In this document: piece after piece, positions 7,115 through 15,295 of the stretch
Layout of the letters: each line of letters starts with the position of its first letter
Position numbering within the stretch: position 1 is the stretch's first letter
From: Aquabacter sp. L1I39
GTDB taxonomy: Bacteria; Pseudomonadota; Alphaproteobacteria; Rhizobiales; Xanthobacteraceae
Direction of reading: 5' to 3'
NCBI RefSeq assembly: GCF_017742835.1
Contig: NZ_CP072392.1
Coordinates: forward strand, 1,658,385-1,722,384
DNA: 64,000 bases
The notes under the pieces: model-generated
What the model was told of the DNA's origin: nothing
The model's database searches: none
Seen by the model: the letters and a program-made list of their open reading frames with translations, nothing else
Made by a program: the position numbers and the translations under genes

Positions 7115-8692
7115 TTGTCCCGCCGCCTCGTTCCCGCCGTCCTCCTTCTCGTGCTTCTGCTCGGGATCGGCTTGCTCATGGGGCGCGCCGGCTTCGTCGT
7201 GCTGAACGTGCCGGAAGCAGTGACAGCCGGCACATTCGAGGCCATGCGGGGGGATCTGCGGCAGATGCGCGCCTTTCTTCAGCGCATGCCGAAGGGCGCG
7301 GACCTGCACACGCACCTGTCGGGCGCCGTCTATGCCGAGCGGCTGGTCGCCTGGGCGTCACAGGACGGGCTCTGCCTCAGCCGGCCGGAGCAGGTGCTGC
7401 TGCCGCGCCCCTCCGATGCGCGGGACGATGCGCCGTGCGGTGCCGATCCCGGTCTGGTGCCGGTGGCGGAGGCGGTTTCCGGGCCTGGCGGACAGAGGGT
7501 GTTCGACCTGCTGGTGGACGCCTATTCCATGCGCGCCTTCGTGCCGACGCCGCAGGTGCCGTCCGGACACGACCAGTTCTTCGCCAGCTTCGGCAAGTTC
7601 GGGCCGGCCACTGGCGGGGCCGACACACCCGCGCGGCTCGATCGGGTCGCCGAGATGACCGTGGACCAGCTCCGAATCTATGACGCGGCTTCGGTCCAAT
7701 ATGCCGAGTTCATGTTCACCTTCCTGGAGAGCGCGGAACGGCGCCGCCTCGCGGCGGCCATCGGCACGCAGACCGAGCCAAAGGCCATGCTGGCGGCCCT
7801 TCAGCGCGCAGGGCTCAAGGAGTTTGTGCGGCGGCGGGCGGACGAGTTGGAGGGGCTGACCGCCCGGATCGATGCCCTCCTCGGCTGCGCCGGCGCGGCG
7901 GACCGGCCCGGCTGCGGCGTGGCCTATCGCTTCATCGCCCAGGTGAACCGCAACTCTCCGCTCGCCGAGGTCTTCGTCCAGACTGCGGTGGCGGCCGCCT
8001 TGGTGCGCGCCGCGCCCCGCATCGTGGTCGGGCTCAATTATGTGGGGCCGGAAGACTACCGCACCGCCTTGCACGACTATGGCACCCACATGTCCTATGT
8101 GGCGAGCCTTGCCCCGCCCGACGTGCCGGTGGCGATGCATGCGGGCGAATTGTGGCTGGGCCTCGTGCCACCCTCCGACCTCGATTTCCATATCCGCGCG
8201 GCGGTGGAGGTGGCGGGCGCACGCCGCATCGGCCACGGCACCGCCATCGGCTTCGAGAGGGACATGCCGGGGCTCCTCGCGGAAATGGCGCGCCGCAAGG
8301 TGGCGGTGGAGATCGCGCTGACCTCCTCTGACGTGATCCTGGGCGTGCGGGGCCGGGAACACCCCATCACCACCTATGTGGCCGCGGGGGTTCCAGTGGT
8401 GCTGGCCACCGACGATGCGGGTGTCTCGCGCATCGACCTGACCAACGAATATGTGCGCGCGGCCCGCGACCATGGCTTCGACTATCGGGCTCTGAAAAAC
8501 TTTGCTCGCACGTCCATCCGCTCCGCCTTCCTGCCCGAGGCCGAGAAGGCGGCGCAGATGCAAAAGCTCGACGCCGCCTTCTCCCGTTTCGAGCAGCGCG
8601 AGGCCCAGCGCCTCTCCATGGGGGAGCGGGCGCAGGCGCTTCTGGCCGAGATCATCCGCGGCAGCCGGCGCGGTGGCGGCGCGGCCCTTTAG
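7115..8692 (+). CDS. Exported adenosine deaminase-family (ADGF-like) hydrolase
   Basis: 525 aa, much longer than cytosolic Add (about 340 aa). The N-terminus is a signal/anchor (LVPAVLLLVLLLGIGLLMG). The amidohydrolase residues are recognisable: metal ligands in KGADLHTHLSGA (HxH), MHAGELWLG, RIGHGTAIGF and VVLATDDAGVSR (paired Asp). The length, secretion and roughly 60-residue region before HxH resemble secreted adenosine deaminase growth factor-type enzymes, so extracytoplasmic nucleoside deamination is a reasonable inference; another aminohydrolase substrate is possible. It starts at TTG 7115 with CGGAG upstream. The stop codon is provided by the palindromic element at 8690-8816. Confidence 0.75.
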   Translation: MSRRLVPAVLLLVLLLGIGLLMGRAGFVVLNVPEAVTAGTFEAMRGDLRQMRAFLQRMPKGADLHTHLSGAVYAERLVAWASQDGLCLSRPEQVLLPRPSDARDDAPCGADPGLVPVAEAVSGPGGQRVFDLLVDAYSMRAFVPTPQVPSGHDQFFASFGKFGPATGGADTPARLDRVAEMTVDQLRIYDAASVQYAEFMFTFLESAERRRLAAAIGTQTEPKAMLAALQRAGLKEFVRRRADELEGLTARIDALLGCAGAADRPGCGVAYRFIAQVNRNSPLAEVFVQTAVAAALVRAAPRIVVGLNYVGPEDYRTALHDYGTHMSYVASLAPPDVPVAMHAGELWLGLVPPSDLDFHIRAAVEVAGARRIGHGTAIGFERDMPGLLAEMARRKVAVEIALTSSDVILGVRGREHPITTYVAAGVPVVLATDDAGVSRIDLTNEYVRAARDHGFDYRALKNFARTSIRSAFLPEAEKAAQMQKLDAAFSRFEQREAQRLSMGERAQALLAEIIRGSRRGGGAAL

Positions 8693-8816
8693 AGCAGGCT
8701 CCGCGACGCTCGGCTTGAGCATCTGCGCGCGAAGCGGGAACCGGTGCACGTGAAGGACGTGCATCAAAGCACGGAGGTGGCGCTCAAGCGTCCTCCTGAA
8801 GCACCGAAACACTCTA
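8690..8816. repeat. Nested palindromic intergenic element between convergent genes
   Basis: The outer inverted repeat TAGAG (8690-8694)/CTCTA (8812-8816) encloses an imperfect pair GACGCTcggCTTGAGC (8705-8720)/GCTCAAGCGTC (8782-8792) and an inner hairpin TGCACGT/ACGTGCA (8745-8763). The centre, GCGCGAAGCGGGAACCGG, resembles the middle of palindromic repeats scattered in alphaproteobacterial genomes. Both flanking genes end inside the outer repeat (TAG 8690-8692 on plus, TAG 8816-8814 on minus). It may also serve as a bidirectional transcription end. Confidence 0.6.
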
Positions 8817-9416
8817 GAAGGGCAGCGCCTGCCCCAGAAGGAGCAGATTGACGAGCGCCAGCAGGATGAGGTTCCAGCGCTTGCCCCGCACGAAAAGAAG
8901 GGCGATCAGGGCGGGGATGGACAGGCTGTCCAGCAGGCTGCCTAGGGGATTGTCCAGATCGGGCATGGCATCGAAGACGCCGGTCTGGCTATAGAGCTCC
9001 AGGGCGAGCACGGCGCACAGGGTGAACATGTTTACGGCCAGCACGCCACCCGCCACCGTGCGGCGCACCAACATGTAATAGTCGTCAAAGTCGGCCCATT
9101 GCTTGGGCTCGGTCGGAAACACCAGGGTGGAAAGGGCGAAGTAGCCGCCGATCAGGACCATCATGGAGATGAGGCTAGGATAGGTACCGGGCAGGAGGGG
9201 GCCGAAATGCTGGAAGTTGATCCAGAAGGTCACCTGGTCCAGCACCATCATGGTGCCAAGAAGCGGCACAAGCCAGCCGATGCGCACCGCGCCCGGGCGG
9301 ACATCCTCGGCCTTCAGCCGGATGCGCACCACCCGGGCGAAGCCCTTGAGCACTTCCGCAATGGCCAGCCCCAGGAGCAGCGTGAACAGCCGCGAGACCA
9401 CCTCGAATTCGCTCAT
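8814..9416 (-). CDS. Membrane protein of unknown function
   Basis: 200 aa with about five to six hydrophobic helices (LFTLLLGLAIAEVLKGFARV, IGWLVPLLGTMMVLDQVTFW, LISMMVLIGGYFALSTLVF, GGVLAVNMFTLCAVLAL, LIALLFVRGKRWNLILLALVN). A soluble loop between helices 3 and 4 has PTEPKQWADFDDYYMLVRR. No family is recognised. Its C-terminus ends in the palindromic element. It lies just downstream of the diguanylate cyclase gene on the same strand (84-base gap) and could be read with it. Confidence 0.7.
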   Translation of the reverse strand: MSEFEVVSRLFTLLLGLAIAEVLKGFARVVRIRLKAEDVRPGAVRIGWLVPLLGTMMVLDQVTFWINFQHFGPLLPGTYPSLISMMVLIGGYFALSTLVFPTEPKQWADFDDYYMLVRRTVAGGVLAVNMFTLCAVLALELYSQTGVFDAMPDLDNPLGSLLDSLSIPALIALLFVRGKRWNLILLALVNLLLLGQALPF

Positions 9417-9500
9417 GGACCCCCATCCCGCCTGACGCAGTCACGCCGCACAGTGTCGCCGCGCAGCACAAAAGCCAAGCCTGCGATGCGCGGCTCCCGC

Positions 9501-10565
9501 TTACGGCGGCGCGGCGTCCACCACCCGGTTCCGGCCCAGCATCTTGGCCTCGTACATGGCAAGGTCCGCGGCCCGCACCAAGGCATCGGGCGAGGGGTGC
9601 GGCGGGTCAGATACCGCGACGCCCACGGACAGCGTGATGGAAATAGGGTGTCTCCCCATGTCCACGCGCATCTTCTCCACGCTGGCGCGCACCCGCTCGG
9701 CGACCCGGGCAGCGATCTCCTGCCCGGCGCCGGGCAGGAAAATGGCGAACTCCTCGCCGCCGATGCGGGCGACATAGTCCTCCTGGCGCACCGCATCCTT
9801 CAGCACGGCTGCAAGGGCCTTCAGCACCGCGTCGCCTCCCGCATGGCCGAACTGGTCGTTGACGGGCTTGAAGTGATCCACGTCCAGAAACAGGACCGCA
9901 ACCGGACGCTGTGCGTTGGGCTCGGACATCTCGGCCACCATCAGGTCATGGAAGGCGCGCAGGTTGAGCAGGCCGGTGAGCGGGTCGCGATGGGCGGCGG
10001 CGGCGAGCAGGGCGTTCTTCTCCGCAACCAAGTGCAGCGCCTGCATCGCCTGGCGATGGAAGATGCGAAAGAAGAGGCCGGTGAGTCCGAGGGTGACGAG
10101 GAAGGACGTCGCTGCCACCGGACTGACCGTCATGGCCCCGGACAGCACCGCGGCGCCGAACACCGCATACGACACCAATAGCGCCAGGAAGGCGGCGCGG
10201 TAGCCGAGCACGAACAGGACCGCCCCCAGCGCCGGATAGAAGAGGAGGATCCGGAGCTGGTCCGACGGCATCAGGAACTGGGCTGAGGCGATATAGAGAT
10301 AGAGGACGACGAAATAGACGATGGCCACCTTGCGGTGCGGCATCCATTGCCGCCGCAGCGTCACCAGCAGGGCGACAGTGACCAACGCGAATCCCAGGCT
10401 GTTCAACAGGTGGAGGGGCTCCACCGGCAGCCAGCCGCTCATCCCGCCCAGCAGGAAGGTGCACACCCAGGCGAGGGAAAGCGCGAGCACCGTCGACAGG
10501 AAGCTGCGCGAGATCAGATCTTCCTCCGGCAGGAGGGATGCGTCCGCGTCGACGCGAGATGACAT
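9501..10565 (-). CDS. Membrane-anchored diguanylate cyclase (GGDEF domain)
   Basis: 354 aa. Residues about 20-180 form five to six membrane helices acting as a sensor; the specific sensor family is not recognised. The C-terminal GGDEF domain begins RDPLTGLLNLRAFHD, has the Mg/GTP segment FLDVDHFKPVNDQFGHAGGD, and carries the active motif GGEEF. The allosteric I-site RxxD (RQED) is placed five residues before it, so product inhibition is expected. It makes cyclic di-GMP. ATG 10565 has GGAGCG 8 bases upstream. No EAL domain is present. Confidence 0.92.
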   Translation of the reverse strand: MSSRVDADASLLPEEDLISRSFLSTVLALSLAWVCTFLLGGMSGWLPVEPLHLLNSLGFALVTVALLVTLRRQWMPHRKVAIVYFVVLYLYIASAQFLMPSDQLRILLFYPALGAVLFVLGYRAAFLALLVSYAVFGAAVLSGAMTVSPVAATSFLVTLGLTGLFFRIFHRQAMQALHLVAEKNALLAAAAHRDPLTGLLNLRAFHDLMVAEMSEPNAQRPVAVLFLDVDHFKPVNDQFGHAGGDAVLKALAAVLKDAVRQEDYVARIGGEEFAIFLPGAGQEIAARVAERVRASVEKMRVDMGRHPISITLSVGVAVSDPPHPSPDALVRAADLAMYEAKMLGRNRVVDAAPP

Positions 10566-10716
10566 CTAGCGCTCCAGCCCCTGAGCCCTTTGCATAAGTC
10601 CTTTGTACGGCCGAGGACCTGCTTGGATCAGCTTCTTGTTCCGCATTCTAAGATACGGCCAGAAATGAGGCAGCGGCAGCCAAGTTCGAAGGTTTTATGA
10701 AACCGCTAATGACCTT

Positions 10717-11499
10717 CTATTGCGGCAAGGAGGCAGAAATGCGTTGCGCCGCGTCAAGCAGCACGGGAAGGAAGCGCGTCTTCAGCGTTTCGGCGGAATT
10801 GCGACCCACATGGGTGGAGACGTTCAGCGCGGCGAGCACCTCCGAGCGCCGGTTACGGACGGGGACGGCGATGGAGCGCAGGCCCATCTCCAATTCCTGG
10901 TCCACCAGGGTCCAGCCCTGGCGGCGGGAGGTTTCCACTGCATCCTTCAGGGCCACCATGTTGGCCACCGTGCGCTCGGTGCGGGGCTCCAGCTTCACCC
11001 GGTCATAGAAGACGGCCAGCTCCGCCGGCGGGAGGCCGGCCAGCAAGGTCCGGCCCATGGAGGTGCAGAAGGCCGGCAGGCGGCTGCCGATGGACAGGCC
11101 GATGGTCATCACCCGCTCGGTGGGAACGCGCGCCACATAGACGATGTCGAGCCCATCCAGCACCGACAGCGAGCAGGATTCCTGCAACTCGTTCACCACA
11201 TCCCGCATGATGGGCTGGGCCACCTCCCACATGGGCAGGGAGGACAGATAGGAGAAGCCGAGGTCCAGCACCTTGGGGCGCAGGGAAAAATACTTGCCGT
11301 CGGTCTCGGCATAATTCTCCCGCACCAGGGTCAGGAGGAAGCGCCGCGCCGCCGCACGGGAGAGGCCGGTATGCTGGGCCACCTCGCTCAAGGTCATGCG
11401 CGGCTTGTAGCGGGTGAAGGTGCGGATCACTTCCAGGCCACGCACGAGGGACTGGATATAGTCCTTGTCCTCGCTTTCCCCGCTCGCCCGCCCGCTCAT
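10717..11499 (-). CDS. pcaR: IclR-family regulator, PcaR/PobR type
   Basis: 260 aa. The N-terminal winged helix (about residues 15-75) contains MTLSEVAQHTGLSRAAARRFLLTL, and the C-terminal IclR effector domain follows (SLSVLDGLDIVYVARVP, GSRLPAFCTSMGRTLLAGL, GWTLVDQELEMGLRSIAVPV). These segments match the PcaR/PobR/PcaU branch that senses beta-ketoadipate pathway intermediates. The ATG overlaps the stop of the preceding dehydrogenase (11496). It lies opposite the pcaF operon, and three 17-bp palindromes between them (12504-12520, 12524-12540, 12709-12725) are likely its binding sites. Whether it activates or represses is not visible. Confidence 0.85.
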   Translation of the reverse strand: MSGRASGESEDKDYIQSLVRGLEVIRTFTRYKPRMTLSEVAQHTGLSRAAARRFLLTLVRENYAETDGKYFSLRPKVLDLGFSYLSSLPMWEVAQPIMRDVVNELQESCSLSVLDGLDIVYVARVPTERVMTIGLSIGSRLPAFCTSMGRTLLAGLPPAELAVFYDRVKLEPRTERTVANMVALKDAVETSRRQGWTLVDQELEMGLRSIAVPVRNRRSEVLAALNVSTHVGRNSAETLKTRFLPVLLDAAQRISASLPQ

Positions 11500-12491
11500 T
11501 CCGCGCCCCCGCCGCCGAGCTGTCCGCCCGCTGCGTCATCATAGCCGTCCTCGGCCGCGCGTGCAGCGGCGAGCGCCGCCATGAGGCGGTCGTCGCGCCA
11601 GGCGACGCGGGCGTCCCAGTCCTCCAACGGCAGAAGCGCGCGGCGCTGGGCGGCGGCGCGGGCGACGAGATCCTCGTCCCACTGATCCGGCTGGCCGCGC
11701 TCGGCGCCCATCTGCGCGTAGCGCGCGCCCATGCGGCGGGCATGCTCGGCCAGGCCGCCGCGGTAATTGAGGTCGGCGGTCTCGAACGGCCCGATGAGCG
11801 ACCAGCGCAGGCCGAGGCCGCCGGTCATCACCTGGTCGATGGCGTCCACGTCCGCGATGCCTTCCTTCAGCATCCAATAGGCCTCGCGCAGCACCGCGCC
11901 CTGGAGGCGGTTATAGATGAAGCCGTTCACCTCCCGCTTCAGCTCCACCGGCCGCTGGCCAGCACCCGCCATGAGCGCCCGGGTTGCGGAAATGGCGGCG
12001 GGCTCGGTCCAGGGGGCGGGAACCAGCTCCACGATGGGCAGCAGATAGACCGGGTTTGCCGGATGGGCGACGAGGCAGCGATGGCGACCCGCAAGGTGGT
12101 CCGTGAGTTCGGAAGCGGGGAAGGAGGAGGTGGAGCTGGCGAGCACCGCATCGGCGGGCGCGCGCCGGTCCAGCTCCGCGAACAGGTCGCGCTTGAGGTC
12201 GCGCTTCTCCAGCACGCTTTCCTGCACATGGACGGCGCCGGCCAGCGCCGCGTCCAGGTCCGGCGCCACGGTGATGCGCGCCAGCACGGCGGCAGGGGCC
12301 TCGTCCAGCAGGCCGTGGGTCCGCAGCCCGTCCAGGCGGCGGGCGATGCCGTCCAAGGCTTGGTTGAGCACATCGGCGCTCACATCGTAGAGCCGGACGC
12401 TCGCTCCCGCGCGCGCGAAGACGATGGCCCAGCCGAGCCCCATGCTGCCTGCCCCCACCAGCGCCACCGCGCGCCCCGCCAGATGAGCCAT
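11496..12491 (-). CDS. Lambda-crystallin-like 3-hydroxyacid/3-hydroxyacyl-CoA dehydrogenase
   Basis: 331 aa. The Rossmann motif is VALVGAGSMGLGWAIVFARAG, followed by LASSTSSFPASEL, the AHPANPVYLLPIVELVPAP segment with the catalytic His and FIYNRLQGAVLREAYWML. The HPANP form (rather than HFFNP) is typical of lambda-crystallin/L-gulonate 3-dehydrogenase-type enzymes that oxidise free hydroxy acids, so the substrate may not be a CoA ester. ATG 12491 was chosen because upstream in-frame sequence runs through the promoter region. It is coupled to the IclR regulator by a 4-base overlap, tying its substrate to the regulated pathway. Confidence 0.8.
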   Translation of the reverse strand: MAHLAGRAVALVGAGSMGLGWAIVFARAGASVRLYDVSADVLNQALDGIARRLDGLRTHGLLDEAPAAVLARITVAPDLDAALAGAVHVQESVLEKRDLKRDLFAELDRRAPADAVLASSTSSFPASELTDHLAGRHRCLVAHPANPVYLLPIVELVPAPWTEPAAISATRALMAGAGQRPVELKREVNGFIYNRLQGAVLREAYWMLKEGIADVDAIDQVMTGGLGLRWSLIGPFETADLNYRGGLAEHARRMGARYAQMGAERGQPDQWDEDLVARAAAQRRALLPLEDWDARVAWRDDRLMAALAAARAAEDGYDDAAGGQLGGGGAE

Positions 12492-12503
12492 GCCAGCCTC
12501 CCT

Positions 12504-12540
12504 TGTGCGATTTACGTACAGCTTGTTCGCGATGCGAACA
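12504..12540. promoter_or_regulatory. Tandem IclR-type operators upstream of the dehydrogenase-iclR unit
   Basis: Two 17-bp dyads lie 20 bp apart, about two helical turns: TGTGCGATTTACGTACA (12504-12520, imperfect) and TGTTCGCGATGCGAACA (12524-12540, near-perfect, half-site TGTTCG/CGAACA). The same half-sites recur at 12709-12725 before pcaF. The nearer dyad overlaps a possible -10 region of the leftward promoter. Binding by the IclR protein is inferred from position and palindrome form. Confidence 0.7.
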
Positions 12541-12565
12541 GAAACGATCCCTAAAAGCCTGTCAA
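12537..12565 (-). promoter_or_regulatory. Candidate leftward promoter for the dehydrogenase-iclR operon
   Basis: On the minus strand a consensus -35 TTGACA (12565-12560) is followed after 17 bases by a weak -10 TCTGTT (12542-12537) that falls on the operator dyad. A regulator bound there could block RNA polymerase, which suggests autoregulation. The region 12541-12708 is notably AT-richer than its surroundings, and I see no gene in it. Confidence 0.45.
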
Positions 12566-12708
12566 GGCGACTCTTTAAAGCAAGGCTAAAGCACGGAAAT
12601 TTCCTCTTATTTTCAGTATTTTCCCGCATACGCTCAGAATTCATGTGCAAATGCAGCATCGAATCTGATTGACGCCTCTCCGACACCAGCCCACACAAGG
12701 GTCGAATT

Positions 12709-12725
12709 TGTTCGCATTACGAACA
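12709..12725. promoter_or_regulatory. IclR-type operator in front of pcaF
   Basis: TGTTCGCATTACGAACA shares the TGTTCG/CGAACA half-sites and 5-base centre of the dyad at 12524-12540. It lies 17 bases before the pcaF start codon and 9 before the GGGGAG ribosome-binding site, downstream of a possible -35 TTGACG at 12669-12674. Position suggests control of the whole pcaF-pcaD operon. Confidence 0.65.
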
Positions 12726-12742
12726 CAAAAATTGGGGAGCCA

Positions 12743-13948
12743 ATGACCCAGGCTTATATCTGCGACGCCGTCCGCACCCCCATCGGCCGCTATGCCGGCG
12801 CCCTCTCCTCCGTCCGCCCCGACGACCTCGCGGCCCTTGCCATCAAGGCGCTGATGGATCGCGTGCCCGGCATCGACGCCGAGGCCATTGACGACATCAT
12901 CCTGGGCTGCGCCAACCAGGCCGGCGAGGACAATCGCAACGTGGCGCGCATGGCGGGCCTGCTCTCCGGCCTGCCCATCGACGTGCCCGGCTCCACCCTC
13001 AACCGCCTGTGCGGCTCGGGCATGGACGCGGTGGGGACCGCTGCCCGCGCCATCAAGGCGGGCGAGGCCGGGCTGATGATCGCCGGCGGCGTGGAAAGCA
13101 TGAGCCGCGCGCCCTTCGTCATGGGCAAGGCCGACAGCGCCTTTTCCCGCGCGGCCAAGATCGAGGACACCACCATCGGCTGGCGGTTCGTCAACGCGCA
13201 GATGAAGGCGCTGCACGGCACCGATTCCATGCCCGAGACCGCCGAGAACGTGGCCGAGGACTTCGCCATCTCCCGCGAGCGGCAGGATGCCTTCGCTTTG
13301 GAAAGCCAGCGCCGGGCCGCCGAAGCCTGGGCCGCGGGCCGCTTTGCCGACGAGATCATCCCCGTGCCGGTGCCGCAGAAGAAGGGCGACCCCAAGCTCT
13401 TCGAGCGCGACGAGCACATGCGCCCCGACACCAAGCTGGAAGACCTCACCCGCCTCAAGGGCGTGGTGAAGCCCGGCGGCACGGTGACCGCCGGCAATGC
13501 CTCGGGCGTCAATGACGGTGCCGCCGCGCTCCTCATCGCTTCTGAAGAGGCGGTGAAGCGCTATGGCCTCACCCCGCGCGCCCGCGTGCTCGGCATGGCC
13601 ACCGCCGGCGTGCCCCCGCGTATCATGGGCATGGGCCCTGCCCCCGCCACCCGCAAGGTGCTGGCGCGCCTCGGCCTGACCCTCGACCAGATGGACGTGA
13701 TCGAGCTGAACGAGGCTTTCGCCGCCCAGGCCTGCGCGGTGCTGGCGGATCTCGGCCTCCCCGACGATGCCGCCCACGTCAATCCCAATGGCGGCGCCAT
13801 TGCGCTCGGCCATCCGCTCGGCATGTCCGGCGCGCGCCTGGTGGGCACGGCCATGTACCAGCTTGCGCGCACCGGCGGCCGCTACGGCCTGTGCACCATG
13901 TGCATCGGCGTCGGCCAGGGCATCGCCACCGTGATCGAGCGGGTCTGA
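12743..13948 (+). CDS. pcaF: 3-oxoadipyl-CoA/acetyl-CoA C-acyltransferase (thiolase)
   Basis: 401 aa thiolase. The active-site Cys lies in LNRLCGSGMDAV, followed by the NEAFAAQ segment, GGAIALGHPLGMSGAR (catalytic His) and the C-terminal CTMCIGVGQG (second Cys). The start MTQAYICDAVRTPIGRYAGALS and GESM-like AGGVESMSRAPFVMGKAD match the PcaF subgroup, which cleaves 3-oxoadipyl-CoA to succinyl-CoA and acetyl-CoA, the last step of the beta-ketoadipate pathway. GGGGAG lies 4 bases before ATG. It is the first gene of the operon that also carries catC, pcaI, pcaJ and pcaD. Confidence 0.92.
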   Translation: MTQAYICDAVRTPIGRYAGALSSVRPDDLAALAIKALMDRVPGIDAEAIDDIILGCANQAGEDNRNVARMAGLLSGLPIDVPGSTLNRLCGSGMDAVGTAARAIKAGEAGLMIAGGVESMSRAPFVMGKADSAFSRAAKIEDTTIGWRFVNAQMKALHGTDSMPETAENVAEDFAISRERQDAFALESQRRAAEAWAAGRFADEIIPVPVPQKKGDPKLFERDEHMRPDTKLEDLTRLKGVVKPGGTVTAGNASGVNDGAAALLIASEEAVKRYGLTPRARVLGMATAGVPPRIMGMGPAPATRKVLARLGLTLDQMDVIELNEAFAAQACAVLADLGLPDDAAHVNPNGGAIALGHPLGMSGARLVGTAMYQLARTGGRYGLCTMCIGVGQGIATVIERV

Positions 13949-13995
13949 GCCCGCTCCGAAGACAAACCCCCGACGTTTCCACCCTGGGAGGAAAG

Positions 13996-15210
13996 ATGAA
14001 GACCAAGGCTCTCTATGCCGGCCTCATGGCCGGGCTGCTCCTGTCCAGCCCGGCGCTGGCCCAGTATGCCGGCGGCGGCGTCAAGATCGGCGTGCTCACC
14101 GACATGTCCGGCGCCTATTCGGACCTCGCCGGCAAGGGCTCGGTGGAAGCCGCGCGCATGGCCATCGAGGATTTCGGCAAGCCCATCAATGGCAAGCCGG
14201 TGGAACTGGTCTCCGCCGACCACCAGAACAAGGCCGACATCGCCTCCTCCACCGCCCGCGCCTGGTATGACACGCAGGACGTGGATGCCATCTTCGACAT
14301 CAACGGCTCGGTGGCGGCGCTCGCGGTGCGCGACGTGGCCAAGGAGAAGGGCAAGGTCGACATCAATTCCGGCGCCGCCTCCATGGCGCTGACCAACAAG
14401 GCCTGCTCGCCCACCGGCCTGCACTGGACCTATGACGTCTATTCGCTGGCGGCCGGCACCGGCAATGCGGTGACCAGCGGCGGCGGCAAGTCCTGGTTCT
14501 TCATCACCGCCGACTACACCTTCGGGCATGACCTGGAGAACCAGGTGGCCAAGATCGTCAAGGAGAAGGGCGGCACGGTGAAGGGCGCGGTGCGCGCGCC
14601 GTTCAACAATGCGGACTTCTCGTCCTATCTGCTCCAGGCCCAGGCCTCGGGCGCCCAGATCATCGGCATGGCCAATGCCGGCGCCGACACCATCAACACC
14701 ATCAAGCAGGCCCGCGAGTTCGGCATCACCCAGTCCGGCCAGACGCTCGCCGCGCTGCTGCTGTTCCTCACCGACATCAAGTCGGTGGGCCTGGACGCCT
14801 CCCAGGGCATGGTGCTGACCACCGGCTTCTATTGGGACTATGACGACAAGACCCGCGCCTGGTCCAAGCGCTTCGCAGAGCGCATGGGCGGCAAGATGCC
14901 CACCATGGTGCATGCGGGTGTCTATTCCTCGGTCCTCAACTATCTGAAGGCGGCCGACGCGGCCGGCACCGACGAGGGCGTGAAGGTCATCGCCAAGATG
15001 CGCGAGACCCCGGTGGAAGACATGTTCGCCCGCAATGGCAAGATCCGCGAGGACGGCCGCATGGTGCACGACATGTTCCTCGCCAAGGTGAAGGCCCCCA
15101 AGGATTCCAAGGGCCCGTGGGACTTCTACGAGATCACCCGCGTGATCCCGGGCGACGAGGCGTTCCAGCCGCTCTCCGAGAGCACCTGCCCGCTGGTCGC
15201 CAAGAAGTGA
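13996..15210 (+). CDS. ABC transporter solute-binding protein (branched-chain amino acid/aromatic type), orphan
   Basis: 404 aa with a Sec signal peptide (MKTKALYAGLMAGLLLSSPALAQ). The Peripla_BP_6/LivK fold shows in VKIGVLTDMSGAYSDLAGKGS, MAIEDFGKPING and SWFFITADYTFGHDLENQVAKIV. ATG 13996 has GGGAGGAAAG directly upstream. The gene lies inside the aromatic-degradation operon, but no permease or ATPase gene accompanies it, so it must borrow a transporter encoded elsewhere. Family members in such operons bind aromatic acids, which is the likely ligand class by context. A strong hairpin follows at 15217-15244. Confidence 0.88.
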   Translation: MKTKALYAGLMAGLLLSSPALAQYAGGGVKIGVLTDMSGAYSDLAGKGSVEAARMAIEDFGKPINGKPVELVSADHQNKADIASSTARAWYDTQDVDAIFDINGSVAALAVRDVAKEKGKVDINSGAASMALTNKACSPTGLHWTYDVYSLAAGTGNAVTSGGGKSWFFITADYTFGHDLENQVAKIVKEKGGTVKGAVRAPFNNADFSSYLLQAQASGAQIIGMANAGADTINTIKQAREFGITQSGQTLAALLLFLTDIKSVGLDASQGMVLTTGFYWDYDDKTRAWSKRFAERMGGKMPTMVHAGVYSSVLNYLKAADAAGTDEGVKVIAKMRETPVEDMFARNGKIREDGRMVHDMFLAKVKAPKDSKGPWDFYEITRVIPGDEAFQPLSESTCPLVAKK

Positions 15211-15216
15211 GCCCGC

Positions 15217-15244
15217 GCCGGCGGGGTGTGCAGACCCCGCCGGC
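15217..15244 (+). promoter_or_regulatory. Stable intercistronic hairpin after the solute-binding protein gene
   Basis: GCCGGCGGGGT and ACCCCGCCGGC form a perfect 11-bp stem with a GTGCAG loop, followed by TCCCCTTCCC rather than a T-tract. The position, 7 bases after the stop, fits a 3' mRNA-stabilising or partial-termination hairpin that keeps binding-protein levels above those of the downstream enzymes. That role is inferred. Confidence 0.6.
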
Positions 15245-15295
15245 TCCCCTTCCCGTAACGCGCGGCCGCAGGACGGGCGGCCGAGGAGCCGGTCC

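Noticed and set aside
7042..7683. Plus-strand frame overlapping the deaminase-like gene
   Set aside because: It is out of frame with the conserved HxH and signal-peptide sequence and is low-complexity.
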